Positions 22,226 through 35,015 are shown, numbered from the stretch's first letter. The stretch: 64,000 bases of DNA from Mactromeris polynyma (GCA_032209605.1 JASFXZ010000003.1:36730762-36794761), one strand, 5' to 3'. Program-made: numbers and translations. Notes: a model not told the origin generated them from the letters alone.

Positions 22226-23880
22226 ACAGCTAGGCCTTAACAAGGTGGAATTGTCATGATTCATAGTACAGTTGGTTCCATATGATCCATAATTAACGAG
22301 ATTTTGCTTGAATCGAATGTAGCTATTAAAAATAAGTTCTAGAGACTATGACGCATTTGTGCGTGAGATTGAGACTTGAGATTGGTCATCACACTCTCAG
22401 CTTTATGTGTTGGTTAAAATGTCCCCATGTTTATTTTTTTTGTAAGATTATTTTCAAACGCTATTCTTCTTGCGACATAACTAATTTGACTTTTTATAAA
22501 ATAGAACATAAGAACAAAAGAGAATAATATTATCTCGAATCAATCCGATGGATAATTTTAGACAATGACAACGCAAAATACAGAAATATAAATCAACTCA
22601 TCATTAAAGCCTTATGCTGTATAATTACGGCTTTCATGGTACACAGTCAACAGAGAATAGTGTTGTTAAATTCGTATGTTGTTATTTTTAGAAATTTGAT
22701 TTCAATTCCTTGGTATCGGGTTGTGTAAATACTCAGACATAATTAATGGAGCGTTCAAACATCGTAGCAACATTTTCTTTGAATAACATCCATTGGCTTT
22801 CGCAATATTTACGTCTCTAATCAAAAATCCAATGCGACTTTTAAAATTGTACTTTAAGATCAGATCGCCATTAATTAGCCTGCACAAGGGCTGTCTCGAA
22901 ACTTACAATAAATAATATTCTTAAGCTGGTGAAACACGGTTCGTGTGACCGTATATATAAAACAACTTTCTTAAAGCACTGAACTAAGAACATAATTATG
23001 TCGTCCAGACAAGTCGTCGGGGAATTTATTCCCTAAATAGACGTAGTGTTTTTCGTTGATTGTAATTTTAAATTTACTTTGTAAAGACGCCTTATGTGAA
23101 TAAGCAAGATTAATTGTTAACTACTGTAAAAGTGGGCGTTCAATAATGAATGGAAATATTAGTTCATCTATATTTTTAATCAGTATATATCCACAAGCTG
23201 CGACGCCATAATTGCGGCTGTAATATCGCGTAGGTAGATTTACATTGAAGAAATAATATTTGTATTTCAAGCAAGAAACAGCATATTTTATCATTTTATC
23301 CATTGCAATCATATTCAATGCTTGCCAAGCTGCTGTCGGAACTGTCAGTACTTTGATCAATCATTATCCGAAGGTTCGAAGCAACTCTGTCAAAATCGTG
23401 ACGATCACATTTCGCTTATACAAACAAATCAACGTAGCACGGAGAGCACTGACATTGTGTAGCAATTAACTGTGGTGTTTGTTTTTCATGATTCTGTAAA
23501 AATAATTGAAAATCTAAATTAATTTCTACGAGAGGTTGAAATGAGTTTTTTTCCATTCAATTACTAGAATTTATTAGGTCCTTGGTTTTGCTGTCACAAA
23601 GATCAATATTAAATGCTAGTGATAAAGTAAACCTTTGAACCTAAACGTTTAGCCGTCTGACCGCAAAGCTGGCCGGTTGTCCAAAATGTTAGCGCGTCCG
23701 TTTGTCTACCAGTCCTGGTTCAAAATGACTTTTAAACGTCCGTCTGTCCGTCACACTAAATGTTATATAAAATGTTGAGTAGCAAGAATGTATCACATTA
23801 ATTTGTAATATGTCTAAAAATTGCAATGCAATCGGCTGAATTCAAATTAACAAGGCATATTTCGTTCTTTATCTTATGTT
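22226..23880. other. No gene seen
   Basis: AT-rich. Frames at 22702-22887 (minus) and 23260-23469 (plus; a hydrophobic start that could mimic a signal peptide) are short and unsupported. Confidence 0.45.
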
Positions 23881-23885
23881 TGTTT

Positions 23886-24136
23886 CGTTTCATCGTTTGA
23901 TCGGGGTTTATGTCGTTTTTTCAACAATTTTCAGTCATAGACAGCGACCAGTTGACCTAATCAGTTTCCCTGGTAACGTGCTCATCCGCAAGCAACTAAC
24001 AACTTATCCACAAGCGGGGGACATGTACGTAGCCAATGTTACGAAAGAACATAATCTGCCCAACCTGGGAATCGAGCCAGGATTTATCGTGTGGCAGTCT
24101 AGCGCTCTACCAACTGAGCTAGCCGGGCGGGTTATT
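23886..24136 (-). mobile_element. tRNA-Lys-like-headed SINE, copy 2
   Basis: Minus strand. 'gcccggctagctcagttgg' (A box, rc of 24110-24121) and 'ggctcgattcc' (B box, rc of 24067-24078) are both canonical, and the first 19 bases look like tRNA-Lys. The anticodon arm does not pair, so this is a SINE head. The body and 3' block ('gtcgttttttcaacaatttt' on plus) match the 9664 copy. No target duplication was identified. Confidence 0.85.
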
Positions 24137-25720
24137 TTTGTAACGTAATTACTTATCCACAGCTATTATTTCAGACAAAGGTAAAGAACATACAAGATTT
24201 GCATGGTTTATAGCAGCGAAACAACCACGATTTTCACCAAATGACATCATAAATATGCTGTTCTTTCTTTACCTCTTTTTCTGAAGATTGTAAAAGACAC
24301 CCATGTAAAACTATGTTCATAACACACATGATATATATAACAAAAGAGAGCAAAAACCGATAAAAACATGTGCATTCTTCCTTATTTAGAACTCTATACA
24401 GACAGGAAATCGAGGAGTGCCCTTCTAATATTTCTATGTAAGATTTCTAAATGCGATTTTATGAGATCCTATCACATTCCCTTGTGGATATAAAACCATG
24501 AATCTGACAAAAACATCCATTTTTGTGAGAAAACCACATGTTACCAGCGTATAATGTGCATTTAAATGATATTATATCGGTGTGGTGTGTCTTCTTAGGC
24601 GACTGGGGTATAGTGTGAGAGGTATTGGCCCTTTGGTTTCAGTCTGAAGTGTGTGGATTGTCGATTATCGACGTATATGGTGATATTATAATCGAAACTA
24701 GCATTACGTTGTCCTTATACGTTACAATGTAGTGGAAATGTGTAACCTACCAAACAACCAGCGCATCGTATTTCTGCACGGAACATTAAAATCGGTGTCT
24801 GTAGTGTCATACATTTGACGCAAAACCAATGATTCAAAACATTCAAACAATTTTAATGTTATATGCAAAACATTTACAGGCGTCTTACACATCAAGTACT
24901 GGGAAAAGAACCTCTAGACGTGTGGAGAATGTCCTTAGTAAAGTGCGCTGTAATAATCGCAACCCTTCCCATCATTATTGGCGCGGGTTGTAATTGAATT
25001 TAAGCCCCGAGCAACAACGCTGGTAATGGATTCCATGATTCCCACGATTTAAACCACATTTTCATCACTGGGGTACAAAACTTAACATTGTGTGTCTGCT
25101 TCTGTGAAAGTTAATATATAGAGGATATTGAATGAGTGTTGTATTAGTATTGAATTTATTGAACGAGTTGAATAAAATGAAATGAAGCAAGCCTCTGGCG
25201 AGCTCCATGTTCCTATATTCAACGAGTTCAATAAATATTTTTGAGTTTGCTGCAGCGTTCATGAGCATTCTTATTTGACGCATCAAAAGTTGGTGATGTG
25301 GATATTTTTTATCATTGCTCGTTTTGTTAATTGTGAACAAGCAGCGTATGGATTTCATTTTGGTTTTTCCGCTCGTTTGCATATTATATGCACACTGTAC
25401 CATATGATATTTATGGCATCGTAGAAACATGCACGGGTGTGTGATAAATTTTGATACATTTTGTAACGCAACATTCACTAGGTCGAACGATTGTTGTGAT
25501 CTACATTATATGTGGAGAAAAATGAATGTTTGATTTGAGTGATAATTATACGTCAATTTGTTTCATTAGGAATTGTGTATAATTCTATGAGACTACTGTT
25601 ACCGGTATTAACAACGAAAAGTCACTTAATTTTAGTTAACATTATTCGTGAAATAGAGATACTGAATATTAAAATTTAAAGCAGACTGGATAAAAACTAG
25701 ACACGATGAAAGTTCCGTGT
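24137..25720. other. No gene seen
   Basis: The largest frame, 137 codons on minus (25065-25478), has low-complexity character and no recognisable domain or splice context. I leave it uncalled. Confidence 0.45.
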
Positions 25721-25726
25721 GTATTA

Positions 25727-25905
25727 CAGTAAAACCTCAATAATAAGACCACCTTTGGGACCCTTGAAAATTGGTCTTCTTATTGAGTTGGTCTCAATAT
25801 TGAGGTTGAATAAAGAGCAAAACAGGGAAAATGGACTTGAAAAGTGTGGTCTTAATATTGAGGTGGGTCTTATTATTGAGGTGGTCTTTAAGTGAGGTTT
25901 TACTG
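25727..25905 (+). mobile_element. Pogo-like MITE, family A copy 3 (best preserved)
   Basis: 179 bp between TA at 25725-25726 and 25906-25907. Left end 'cagtaaaacctcaataataa', right end 'gtgaggttttactg'. Serves as reference for the family. Confidence 0.9.
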
Positions 25906-26421
25906 TACTATTTAAAAATGCTGATCATGTTAAAAATCAATTGTTGAGGGGCATTGTACATTAGACAATATTTCTCGTCAAAATATTGAATTACAGATAC
26001 AATTTTACGACAATTTGTTTTTACGACATGCCAAAAAGCGGACGTGGATGCTATGTCGTGTAAGAACAATCGCATTTCCCGGTTATTTCTGTGCGTTCCG
26101 CTAACGGCAACGACTGAAGTGTTCCAAGTGCAGTAAATCTGTTCTCAAAGAAAACCCGATGCACATTCCAATACGCACTAATCGATGACAGATTTATTAA
26201 AGTAACTGAATAGCGTAGGTATCACCACCGAGCCATCATAGTACCGTGTTAACACATTCCACATGTAATAAGATTAGTTACTTTTAATCATAACATATAC
26301 GCCATATATTCACATAAGTACTTATGGCTAGACTCCCGCTACGTTCACGAAGCATTCAATGTCCACGAGTGTTAAAATCATACAACTCGACTATTTTATC
26401 CACAAGTCTGTATTTGTGAAT

Positions 26422-26874
26422 CATAAAACAATATGAACTTGATATAATTATGATATCGAGAAACATCATTTTACTTTTTGAATAGGATATGAAATGATGA
26501 AAAAGGAAAGCAGTTGATGAAATAGTAGCGGTAGTTTCAAAATTGCCAAGTCTTTAACAAACATAGATGAAAACAGCATTGATTAGCATACATACGTGTA
26601 GGAAATATCACTATATTACAAACAAGAAATATCTTTAAAAAAGATGGTCGGCGCAACTTGAAGTTTGCATTTTTTTTTGCAATCTGAAGGTTAAAATTTG
26701 CTGTACAACATAATAAATGCTTAATGTTACGACTGTCGGTCATTCAATTACGCTATACTACAGAAACCCCGAGATCACTGCGTAGGAGACTGGATACAAA
26801 TAACTCCGTAGTGTGATTAGTCATAAACACAGTATAGTCTGTTTCAATATAGTTCATCATTACTTATTGCGTAA
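26422..26874 (+). repeat. Direct duplication, copy 1
   Basis: Starts 'cataaaacaatatgaacttg'. About 94% identical to 27460-27897, with small indels. Contains a family C piece ('aagatggtcggcgcaactt'). Does not show TG..CA ends, so an LTR is not supported. Confidence 0.9.
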
Positions 26875-27014
26875 GTCGTGAACTCACACATCCATGTTAA
26901 TAAACTTGTTATCTGATTAAAACAATATCAAGGTTCGCGACTGGTACATAAAACCAAGAAATCCGTGGTGATGAATAACAACACTACTTACTGGATAAAT
27001 CTTGAAATACACTA

Positions 27015-27170
27015 TACACAATGTTAACCAATCTGCTTCAAGGTTACAAATATTTTTCGGTTGAAGAATTGCGCGAAATTGCCTTGGTGGTTAACGTAAG
27101 ATTTGATTGGTTTACAAAACACTGATATGCAAATAGCAAAACCATGTTTAAGTACGGCGCGCCGAAAAAT
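27015..27170 (+). mobile_element. Family C right part
   Basis: 'ttcggttgaagaattg' followed by 'actgatatgcaaatagcaaa' matches 31905-31968. It lies between the two direct duplicates that carry the left part of the same family. Confidence 0.65.
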
Positions 27171-27459
27171 GGCACTCATAATATTGACACCACTGTAATA
27201 TTCAAATCTTGATCAACCTTCATTAGTCCAATACGCATGTTCTCGTAATGTAAAACATCGTTTGTCTAACATCAGTACTCCTTGGATTACATTTCAATAT
27301 CAAAGTTTTGATATAATATAAATCTTAAAAGTTCACATGGATTCTAAATTTTTAAATATTAACATCTGGACACACGATAAAACTCATTGCATATCAAATC
27401 TTTACGCGGAAAGATCACTTTACGTCAACGTTAGAATAGACAATGATGGAAATATTCTC

Positions 27460-27897
27460 CATAAAACAATATGAACTTGATATAATTATGATATCGAGAA
27501 ACATCATTTTACTTTTTAGGATATGAAATGATGAAAAAGGAAAGCAGTTGATGAAATAGTAGCGGTAGTTTCACAATTGCCAAGTCTTTAACAAACACAG
27601 ATGGAAACAGCATTGATTAGTGTACATACGTGTAGGAAATAGCACTATATTACAAACAAGAAATATCTTTAAAAAAGATGGTCGGCGCAACTTGAAGTTT
27701 GCAAATTTGTTGCAATCTGAAGGTTACAATTTGTTGTACAACATAATAAATGATTAATGTTACGACTGCCGGTCATTCAATAACGCTATACTACAGACAC
27801 CCCGAAATCACTGCGTAGGAGACTGGATACAAATAACTCCGTAATGTGATTAGTCATAAACACAGTATATTCTGTTTCAATATAGTTTATCATTACT
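27460..27897 (+). repeat. Direct duplication, copy 2
   Basis: Second copy of 26422-26874, about 1.04 kb downstream in the same orientation. Weak similarity ('aactcacac') continues past the end. Confidence 0.9.
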
Positions 27898-28478
27898 AGT
27901 AAACTTTCTTAAATCAAAGATGCGTAACTCACACCAGAGCATACGTATCTTGTTTTACCTGGTGAAATAAAGATGAAATACTTTATTTTATACAAAAATA
28001 ATGCATAATAAAAATACGTAAAAATGATGCCGATTTTGAAGCTACTTACCCCACCCACTTGAAATTGTCGTTTTGTTGCCTTTTTTATATTCATTATCAA
28101 GAAAAAACGATATAATTGTAACGCAAATGCATTAAACAAATGAGTTCAGCATTAAATAAATAATATTACTACATGTTCTGTAAAATATAAATAAAAACTA
28201 TGCAAGTCAGCTAAAATGGTATGTAAATTGAATACATTTATAAGTGTATCATAAAACAAACAATTTTATCGCACAATCATATACACAAAATGAATTTTAT
28301 TTTACCCAAAAATATGAATATGCGTTTTTTTTCACACTTGTGGCGGCCATCTTGGATTTTAAAATCGTGCGACAACTGCACCCAAGATTTTCTTAAAGCC
28401 GAGATATTCCCCTTCACATTTATGTATAATTGAGCTCTTGACCTTTTTTGCACACAAAACACCCCTAGGGACTGGAGT

Positions 28479-28528
28479 AAAGTGACGTCACTTAAAGAAG
28501 AGGTTGGAAATCGTACAGCGGTGCTCAT
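28479..28528 (-). mobile_element. CRE-bearing MITE family F, end fragment
   Basis: 'agtgacgtcacttaaagaag' then 'aggttggaaatcgtacagcg' and 'gtgctcat' match the terminal 50 bp of 59680-59922. The rest is missing. Confidence 0.75.
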
Positions 28529-28529
28529 A

Positions 28530-30090
28530 TATGTGTTTAAAAGATTCTAGTACATTAAGTTACGAAATCGGGCAGCTCCAAACCGGAAGCTGGCACTTCT
28601 ACTTCCTATATGTGATGCATTTATCAAAGATGTATATAATTATGTGTGCTATTACTACTAACGTCTTAATCAGCAAACACAGGTTCATAAAAGATAACCA
28701 AGATAAAACACTAACTATAAAATTCGGGTTTCAAATAAAACTTCATTTACCATGCAATATTCTATGTAAGTATTTGTTCGATAATAACAATATTAATATG
28801 CTTGTATCTAAATGCAACATACTTCTTTCTATAAATATTTAATTCCCGACACAAACGCGGTATAATTAATGTTTTTGGAAAGTTACGAAGAAAATGCTGT
28901 GTTTTATATTCATGTTTTAAAATACGTACGTGGCAATGTAGAAACCAGCCGCGAATAAAGCATTTCTTCATACGTCAGTCTCTTAATGTATTTCTGACGG
29001 GCAACTTCCTTTCGTGAAGATTTATCGGAGAGCAGTTCAAGTCGCGTCCATACACTTAAAGCAGAAGCAATGTCGTTCGATTATAACTGAATTGTACATG
29101 ATTTAATGACAAGTTTTATAAAATTGTCGAGTATAAACTAGATTGGAAGAATATGAGTTGTTGTTTCTATGAATTAATAAAACTAAATTTAAATACAAAA
29201 CTAGATAGTTAATCTGACGTTTCTGCGCACGACGTAACATCAGGCATTTGTAGAAGAAAGCAAGAGAGAAGACACAATAACACTGACGGGAGAATTGCAG
29301 GCAGAACTGACAACAAGATTAGTGAAATTCGAATATTCTCAGCTTGAGGCCACGGGGAATAAACACATTTATTATGCAATACCAAATACTATTTGTAATA
29401 ACAGACCCGCTTTCCGTTTGTTACGCATAATTCCGTTCTTTTAAGTTAATTATCGTTTGATTGAAAGCACAAAATGTCGGTTTTTCCAGTGCAGCGCATG
29501 TCTGGGATTTAGCAAATAATAAGAAGCAGCGATGCTTCTCTTATTCGAAAGAGAGTTCAGATACTTATTTGACAGCAAATTTACTGGGTAATAGAAAACA
29601 GTAGTCTTCTTCCATTATCAAGTCATTGCATTATCAATGTGAAGAAAAATTCTGTCTTAACAACACGCTGTATACAAAGATTTTCTTTGTAAAAATATAT
29701 ATTTTTTCATCATAGAAAATTTCACACCATCACTTGAAGAAAAACATTTCACTGTAAATAGTTATGACAAACACTTATATAACGATAAATAACATCAAAA
29801 ATACAATTAAATATTTAAAAAATTTGAGGACACAATCAAAGTTTAGAAGGTGTGAATTGCGGAAAAATATTCGGTGCACATAAGAAAATTGAATTGTATA
29901 AACAGCATCGGCTGTTGTAAAACCCGCTCCGATCCGTACCGCATCGGGCATACGGACGCACATAGCTTTTATGTGTCAGGTACGACTGGCCGATGGGTAT
30001 TCGGCATGACAAGAAACTGTTCGTATTACATTACATATTCTGCCCCATGTTTTAGTATCGTTATAAAATGTAAATTGTTGCAAATGATGG
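28530..30090. other. No gene seen
   Basis: AT-rich. A donor-like 'gtaagtatt' at about 28767 follows a short open segment but its acceptor is poor, so I do not call an exon. Confidence 0.45.
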
Positions 30091-30092
30091 TA

Positions 30093-31090
30093 CAGTTAAA
30101 CTTCGATTTTTCGAACAGGCGACAACTCGAGAACCCCGGATTTCTCGAGGAAATGGCAGAGTCCCGGACTTTTTTCTACTATTTTCATATAAATTTACCG
30201 CAGATACCTCGAGCAGAAATAAGTCGAGAGCTCGAGCACACATGCCGGTCCCCAGAACACAAACTATACACAATATTTAACTGGTAACTCGAGGACACAT
30301 TTTCACACATTTTTTCAAAAGGGAGCTCTAAATAAACAAACAATGAAAAGGTAATAAGATTTTCGCGACGAGTTGTAAAACTTGCAAAATCACGGTCAAA
30401 AGGACAAGTATTGAGGTGTCAAAAACGATTAGCGTAGTTTTCACAAAACATACAGATATCAATTAAAAAGGCCAATTGAGACGATAATGATGAGACTGTA
30501 ATTACGAGAAATTAGAGAGTAAAACACGTGATTAAAACCCGGCCTTACCGTACAAACATCGGAATCTATTATGTGCTTTTTGTACCATATTGTGCTCACT
30601 TGTCAAATGTATATTTGCTATGATCAGCTTTATTAATTTTAGATGAAACAATAAAACAAGATAAAACGATTTAGAGTTGTTATATTTTTATTTTCACATG
30701 TACATGTGTAATACAATAACATTTCAACTAAGGAGCGATTTTCACGATGCATAAATATAACGGTGCAAACATCCGGATTGAACACGTATATTCATGAACT
30801 TTATGTCGTCTGTAAAACAACAATAAGTACTACAAGTACATTCTGTAAACTGTACAAATCTTATTAATAATTTGTCTTTACTTTTATTTTAATGAGGAAA
30901 GATAGCGAATAGAAATATGAAATTATGAAAAAAATATGAAACAACTGGTACACGTGTGACAAACTATGAAAATAAACATTTCATAAAAACACTGATGGGA
31001 CAAGATCGAAACCCCGGGTCACTCGAAACACCGGTTTACTCGAGCTTTTCTGACGGACCCCAGCGTCCTCGAGTTACCGACGTTTAACTG
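30093..31090. mobile_element. 1-kb pogo-like element with CTCGAG clusters
   Basis: TA at 30091-30092 and 31091-31092. Ends 'cagttaaacttcgattttt' and, inverted, 'cagttaaacgtcggtaactc' agree at the terminal bases. Both subterminal regions are studded with 'ctcgag' (left: about 30126-30290; right: about 31043-31075). The AT-rich middle has no transposase frame, so the element is non-autonomous or gutted. Confidence 0.65.
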
Positions 31091-31685
31091 TACATTGATT
31101 GAACTAAAACGAAACGACAAAAGGTGACTGAAGGCGCCATCCATATGGACTTTAAGGTTTTGTCAGACAAATCTTAATTGCTCCTCCAATTCATCACTAA
31201 GCATTCTGTCTTTTGTAAAACTTGCATACAAACCACAATCTTCATGAAAATATATTTAAAACGCTTAAATATGCGATAATTGGCAACAAACGGAAATAAT
31301 GCCAAAATCGTATTATTTGCTGGACAAATTGATCTGCCCTAACCGTTATCTGGAGACGCTACTGTGATCAGGGGAGGCTACTAATCAAACGACGCACCAG
31401 GCCACAGATCAGACCCGGAATGTCCGCAGTTTAAACATTACTCATATAGAAACAGGACATTATTTCATTCTGTACTGTTTGAATCAATTAATAAGAGGGA
31501 CTTAAGAGAAAAAAACATGTAGGCCTATATCCAAAACGCAAACAAAACGGAAGATTGTTGTCAAGTCTATTCACACATCAAAACAAAAAACTATAAATTG
31601 TAATAACTTTAACATCAACTTTCTAATAACAGCTCCTTCCATGTATTCCGGCCTCACGAGCGGCGACAATACTACCACCCAGCTT
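31091..31685. other. No gene seen
   Basis: AT-rich, nothing recognised before the family C copy begins. Confidence 0.5.
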
Positions 31686-31689
31686 GATT

Positions 31690-31985
31690 TTATTACCAGC
31701 GATAGACATATCTTGAAAAAAATGGTCGGCGCAATTTGCAGGTTAAGATTTGTTGTGGAACATAAAAAATGCCGGGATGATACGATGGCTGCTCACTCCA
31801 GATTCAAAAAGAATTTCAGTAAATTCACCGAATTTAGTGGATTCCGGTAAGGTAACGTATCCCTTATCGAAAGGTTAACTAATCCACGTCAATATTACAA
31901 ACGCTGTTCGGTTGAAGAGCAGTTGGTTTAGGGTTACACAAAACTGATATGCAAATAGCAAACCCATGTTAACATGCGCCGAAAA
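31690..31985 (+). mobile_element. Family C repeat, plus copy
   Basis: Reference copy: 'aaaaatggtcggcgcaattt', 'gaatttcagtaaattcaccg', 'ccttatcgaaaggttaac', 'gttcggttgaagagcag' and 'gatatgcaaatagcaaaccc' in order. A second small piece ('cactccagatccaaaatgga') recurs at 32014-32050. Confidence 0.75.
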
Positions 31986-32057
31986 AGACAGAAGAAAGCA
32001 TCAACAATTACTTCCTCGTCACTCCAGATCCAAAATGGATTTTGGTAAATTCAACTC

Positions 32058-32158
32058 ATTTCAGTTAGACGTGCATACGATACCATCGGGACCTGACTTT
32101 ATTTCGGATAATACCGAGTATGCGGATAGTAGGTTGTCGAATAAACGAGGTCCGACTG
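32058..32158 (-). mobile_element. MITE family B, half copy
   Basis: Intact right end 'aataaacgaggtccgactg' followed by TA. The left half is missing, joined to a family C fragment. Confidence 0.75.
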
Positions 32159-32159
32159 T

Positions 32160-32985
32160 ATTGCTAAGAGTAATGTTTTCCTTTCCTTCCCAGAACATGT
32201 TGACTGTGGTGTTACGATTACACATAATCACTAAAACCGTTTGTCTATGGTGTAACAGCTTCTAACGTTTGACGTTTCCGTCGTAGACACGACGAGATTC
32301 TACATTCTCAAAATAATTATGAAGACAATAAAGAAAACAAGCATCTTCGATAATAATTTAGAGTGACTTTTTTCAAAGATTACTTAATGAGCGTTGTGTG
32401 GTACCCTCCTTCTTAGATTGAGAAAAAGTCCTTGCTCATAAATAGCACACCTCCGTAAGTGTCTTAAAAACGCTAAATGGAATAGTTTCACCATCCCAGA
32501 ATGATTTATAGTGCTCTTACAATGACAGACAACTACCTGCCGAGGGTTGCTGTGGGGAAAAAAACGTTGTCTCCGAAGTTACTGTACATTTTTATCCTAA
32601 AGATATGCATAAACATTGTTTAATACATTCTTTATGTATCTTGGAAATAACTAAGTCTTTGTTAAGCGCCAGTTTTTTTGCTGATGAATTGCGTTTATTT
32701 CTGTACATAGCATTTGTCTAAACATGTTGCGTAAGATTTTGATACATTACATGTCGTTTAAAGTTTAAAAATGATAAATTGAGCTTATAATTCAAAGTAG
32801 AGTATGATTAAATATATTTTTTCATAATTCAATAACATATTCATTTTAATAAATTATAACGGTTTTGCATAACCATGGTATTTATAAAGTTGTGTATGAA
32901 ACCTTTCGACAGAAATGTTGCGAAAAATATATGACTAGTTACACGAAGAAAAACATGGGTATTATTTTGCATTGCACTATAATAT
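32160..32985. other. No gene seen
   Basis: AT-rich with no recognised repeat or credible frame. Confidence 0.5.
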
Positions 32986-32990
32986 GCATA

Positions 32991-33152
32991 CAGTACAACC
33001 TCACCTAAAGACCACCTCAATGATAAGACCACAATTTTCAAGTCCAATGTCACCGTTTTGCTCTTTGCTCAACCTCAATGTTAAGACCACCTCATTAAGA
33101 AGACCAGTTTTCAAGGGTACAAAGGGTGGTTTTTATTTCTGTGTTTTTACTG
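32991..33152 (-). mobile_element. MITE family A copy 4
   Basis: TA at 32989-32990. 'aagaccacctcaatgataag' at the left and 'gtgtttttactg' at the right. The last bases are shared with the first bases of the family D/E copy that follows, so the junction is ambiguous. Confidence 0.75.
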
Positions 33153-33562
33153 ACAGTTCCAAGACTGTAATTCGCTGTATGGTTGTTATTTCTGTTTGTG
33201 TTTTGAATGTATTTAAATTTCCCTTTCCCATGTGCAATTCTGTCACTTTATATAGTGTTCATGTTATTTCCTGCTCAGTTTCGGCCTATTGTTGCCAGCT
33301 GTCTTGACTTGTCCTTTGATCTTTTCCATCCATCAATCTCTTCTCCTTCCTTCACTGTCTACTTTGATTCTACTTTGATTCTCCTAGTTATTCCTTATCG
33401 TCTGCCAGGCAATACCTTGTGCCTCTGTTCCTTAACGTATGTACCCTTTACCCTCCTCAAGTGCCTTATGTTTTATGGATTATTGTTTTCCCGGAGGTCT
33501 GCTTGGTGAGGCACTGTCTTATGTATGTGGCGTTCCCTGTAGCTACTTAGTCTCTCTCTTTG
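33145..33562 (-). mobile_element. Family D/E repeat, near-complete minus copy
   Basis: Runs from the E end ('tttactgacagttccaagac') to the D start ('ggcgttccctgtagctactt'). This copy shows that E and D are parts of one ~420-bp element. Confidence 0.75.
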
Positions 33563-33584
33563 ATCATCAACCAGCGCTTACCAT

Positions 33585-33690
33585 TTCTTCCGCAAGCAAC
33601 TGACAACTTCCCATACAAATCGGAGATGGAGGATAAATCATTTAGGACAAACATATAATATATCATCTCACAGCAAATGGTGTACGTTCT
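33585..33690 (-). mobile_element. SINE body fragment
   Basis: 'ccgcaagcaactgacaactt' followed by 'gagatggaggataaatcatt' matches the mid-body of the molluscan SINE type seen at 23886. Head and tail are absent. Confidence 0.5.
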
Positions 33691-34432
33691 TTTTTAACAT
33701 AAACCGTTTGTTACTTGAAACATTTCAATATTATATTTGCATTTTCCTATCCATTCTATCCTATGCAAATGTCTGCATGGCTTCATTAATATGATTCAAA
33801 AATACGATGTCACGCATCTACTGCGAAATTGATTTACGAAGTCGTAAATGGAACGTGGAGAAATGTGTTTCTTTTCTGCTTAATTTTGAAAACAAATTCA
33901 AAGCGATTAATGGCTTGAAATGCATTTACATTTATCGTGTTTGAGAACTGATGAATTATGTATTTTACAAATTGAATCATGACAAAACTGGAATAATAGA
34001 AATGCTTCCTTTTGTAGCAAGTTTCGTTGCGTAGTTTTAGCAACATCAATTGTTCATTGGTTGATTGTTTTATGCTCTGGTCGCACAGATATCTCTTATA
34101 CTTATTTAGAAATACAAAATCCTGATGAGTCGAATTTGCGGATATATAGTAGAGTCGATTCTTAATGTAAGCATATACCTTTAGACACGTAACTCATTTT
34201 TGCGCGAGAGAATAAAACATTTGAGGCGGTCTCATTTCGATAAGTCAGTCGGGATTTGCATAGCCTTACCGCTATAGTTATGTAATTGCATAAATAATGG
34301 ACTTCAAATCAATACAAAGCCTTACATGTGCTATAAGCATATAACATGCATAACAACTTGAATGTGGAATGCGTCACGGAAACTGAGAAAAACTTTGTGT
34401 GTATTTGTAAAAATGTGAGTAATTCTTAGTAT
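33691..34432. other. No gene seen
   Basis: AT-rich, nothing recognised. Confidence 0.5.
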
Positions 34433-34435
34433 ACA

Positions 34436-34572
34436 AATACGATACGATACAATACGATACAATATACAATACGACGCAGAACGATACGATGCAATGCAAC
34501 GCATCCCAGCGTATTGCAATTCAAATATACGATACAATACGATGCGATGCGATGCGATGCGATGAGATGCGA
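34436..34572. repeat. Pentanucleotide GATAC/GATGC repeat
   Basis: 'gatacgatacaatacgatac' on the left, then 'gatgcgatgcgatgcgatgc' on the right, with an imperfect middle. Confidence 0.95.
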
Positions 34573-34767
34573 TTTACACGTGACTAGTTATTTCAACAAA
34601 CAGAAGCAGTGATCGGAACAGTTGCATTTACAAAAAAGTACATAAACAAAATATGAGAATGACAGAATAGTTTTAACTTTCAGGAAACATAAGATAACTC
34701 GTTCAATATTCAGTCACGGATAATTTAATGACGCGTTTTACTTCATAAAAGCTGTCGTATAGAAATA

Positions 34768-35013
34768 AAGTGAAAACCTTGAAAACTGGTCTACTTTTTG
34801 AGGTGGTCTTAATATTGAAACTTGAATATAGAACAAAACAGTGAAAATGGACATGACAATTGTGTTCTTATTATTGAGGTGGTCTTATTATTGAGGTGGC
34901 CTTAATATTGCAACTTGAATATAGAACAAAACAGTGAAAATGGACATGACAATTGTGTTCTTATTATTGAGGTGGTCTTATTATTTAGGTGGCCTTAAAG
35001 TGAGATTTGAGTG
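34768..35013 (+). mobile_element. MITE family A copy 5, with internal duplication
   Basis: A 94-bp internal segment ('aacttgaatatagaacaaaa' to 'attattgaggtgg') is present twice in tandem, nearly identical. The left end is degraded; the right end 'gagatttgagtg' is followed by TA. Confidence 0.8.
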
Positions 35014-35015
35014 TA

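Noticed and set aside
24060..24136. A tRNA gene on the minus strand
   Set aside because: A and B boxes are good, but the anticodon stem does not pair and the sequence continues into a SINE body.
25065..25478. 137-codon minus frame as a gene
   Set aside because: No splice context, no recognisable domain, composition like random AT-rich DNA.
26422..27897. LTR retrotransposon or TRIM
   Set aside because: Direct repeats lack TG..CA ends, a primer binding site or polypurine tract, and a target duplication.
29874..30287. 137-codon plus frame
   Set aside because: Its second half lies in the left end of the 1-kb pogo-like element; no domain visible.
31641..31850. 69-codon plus frame
   Set aside because: Lies within the family C repeat and is not kept open in the other copies.
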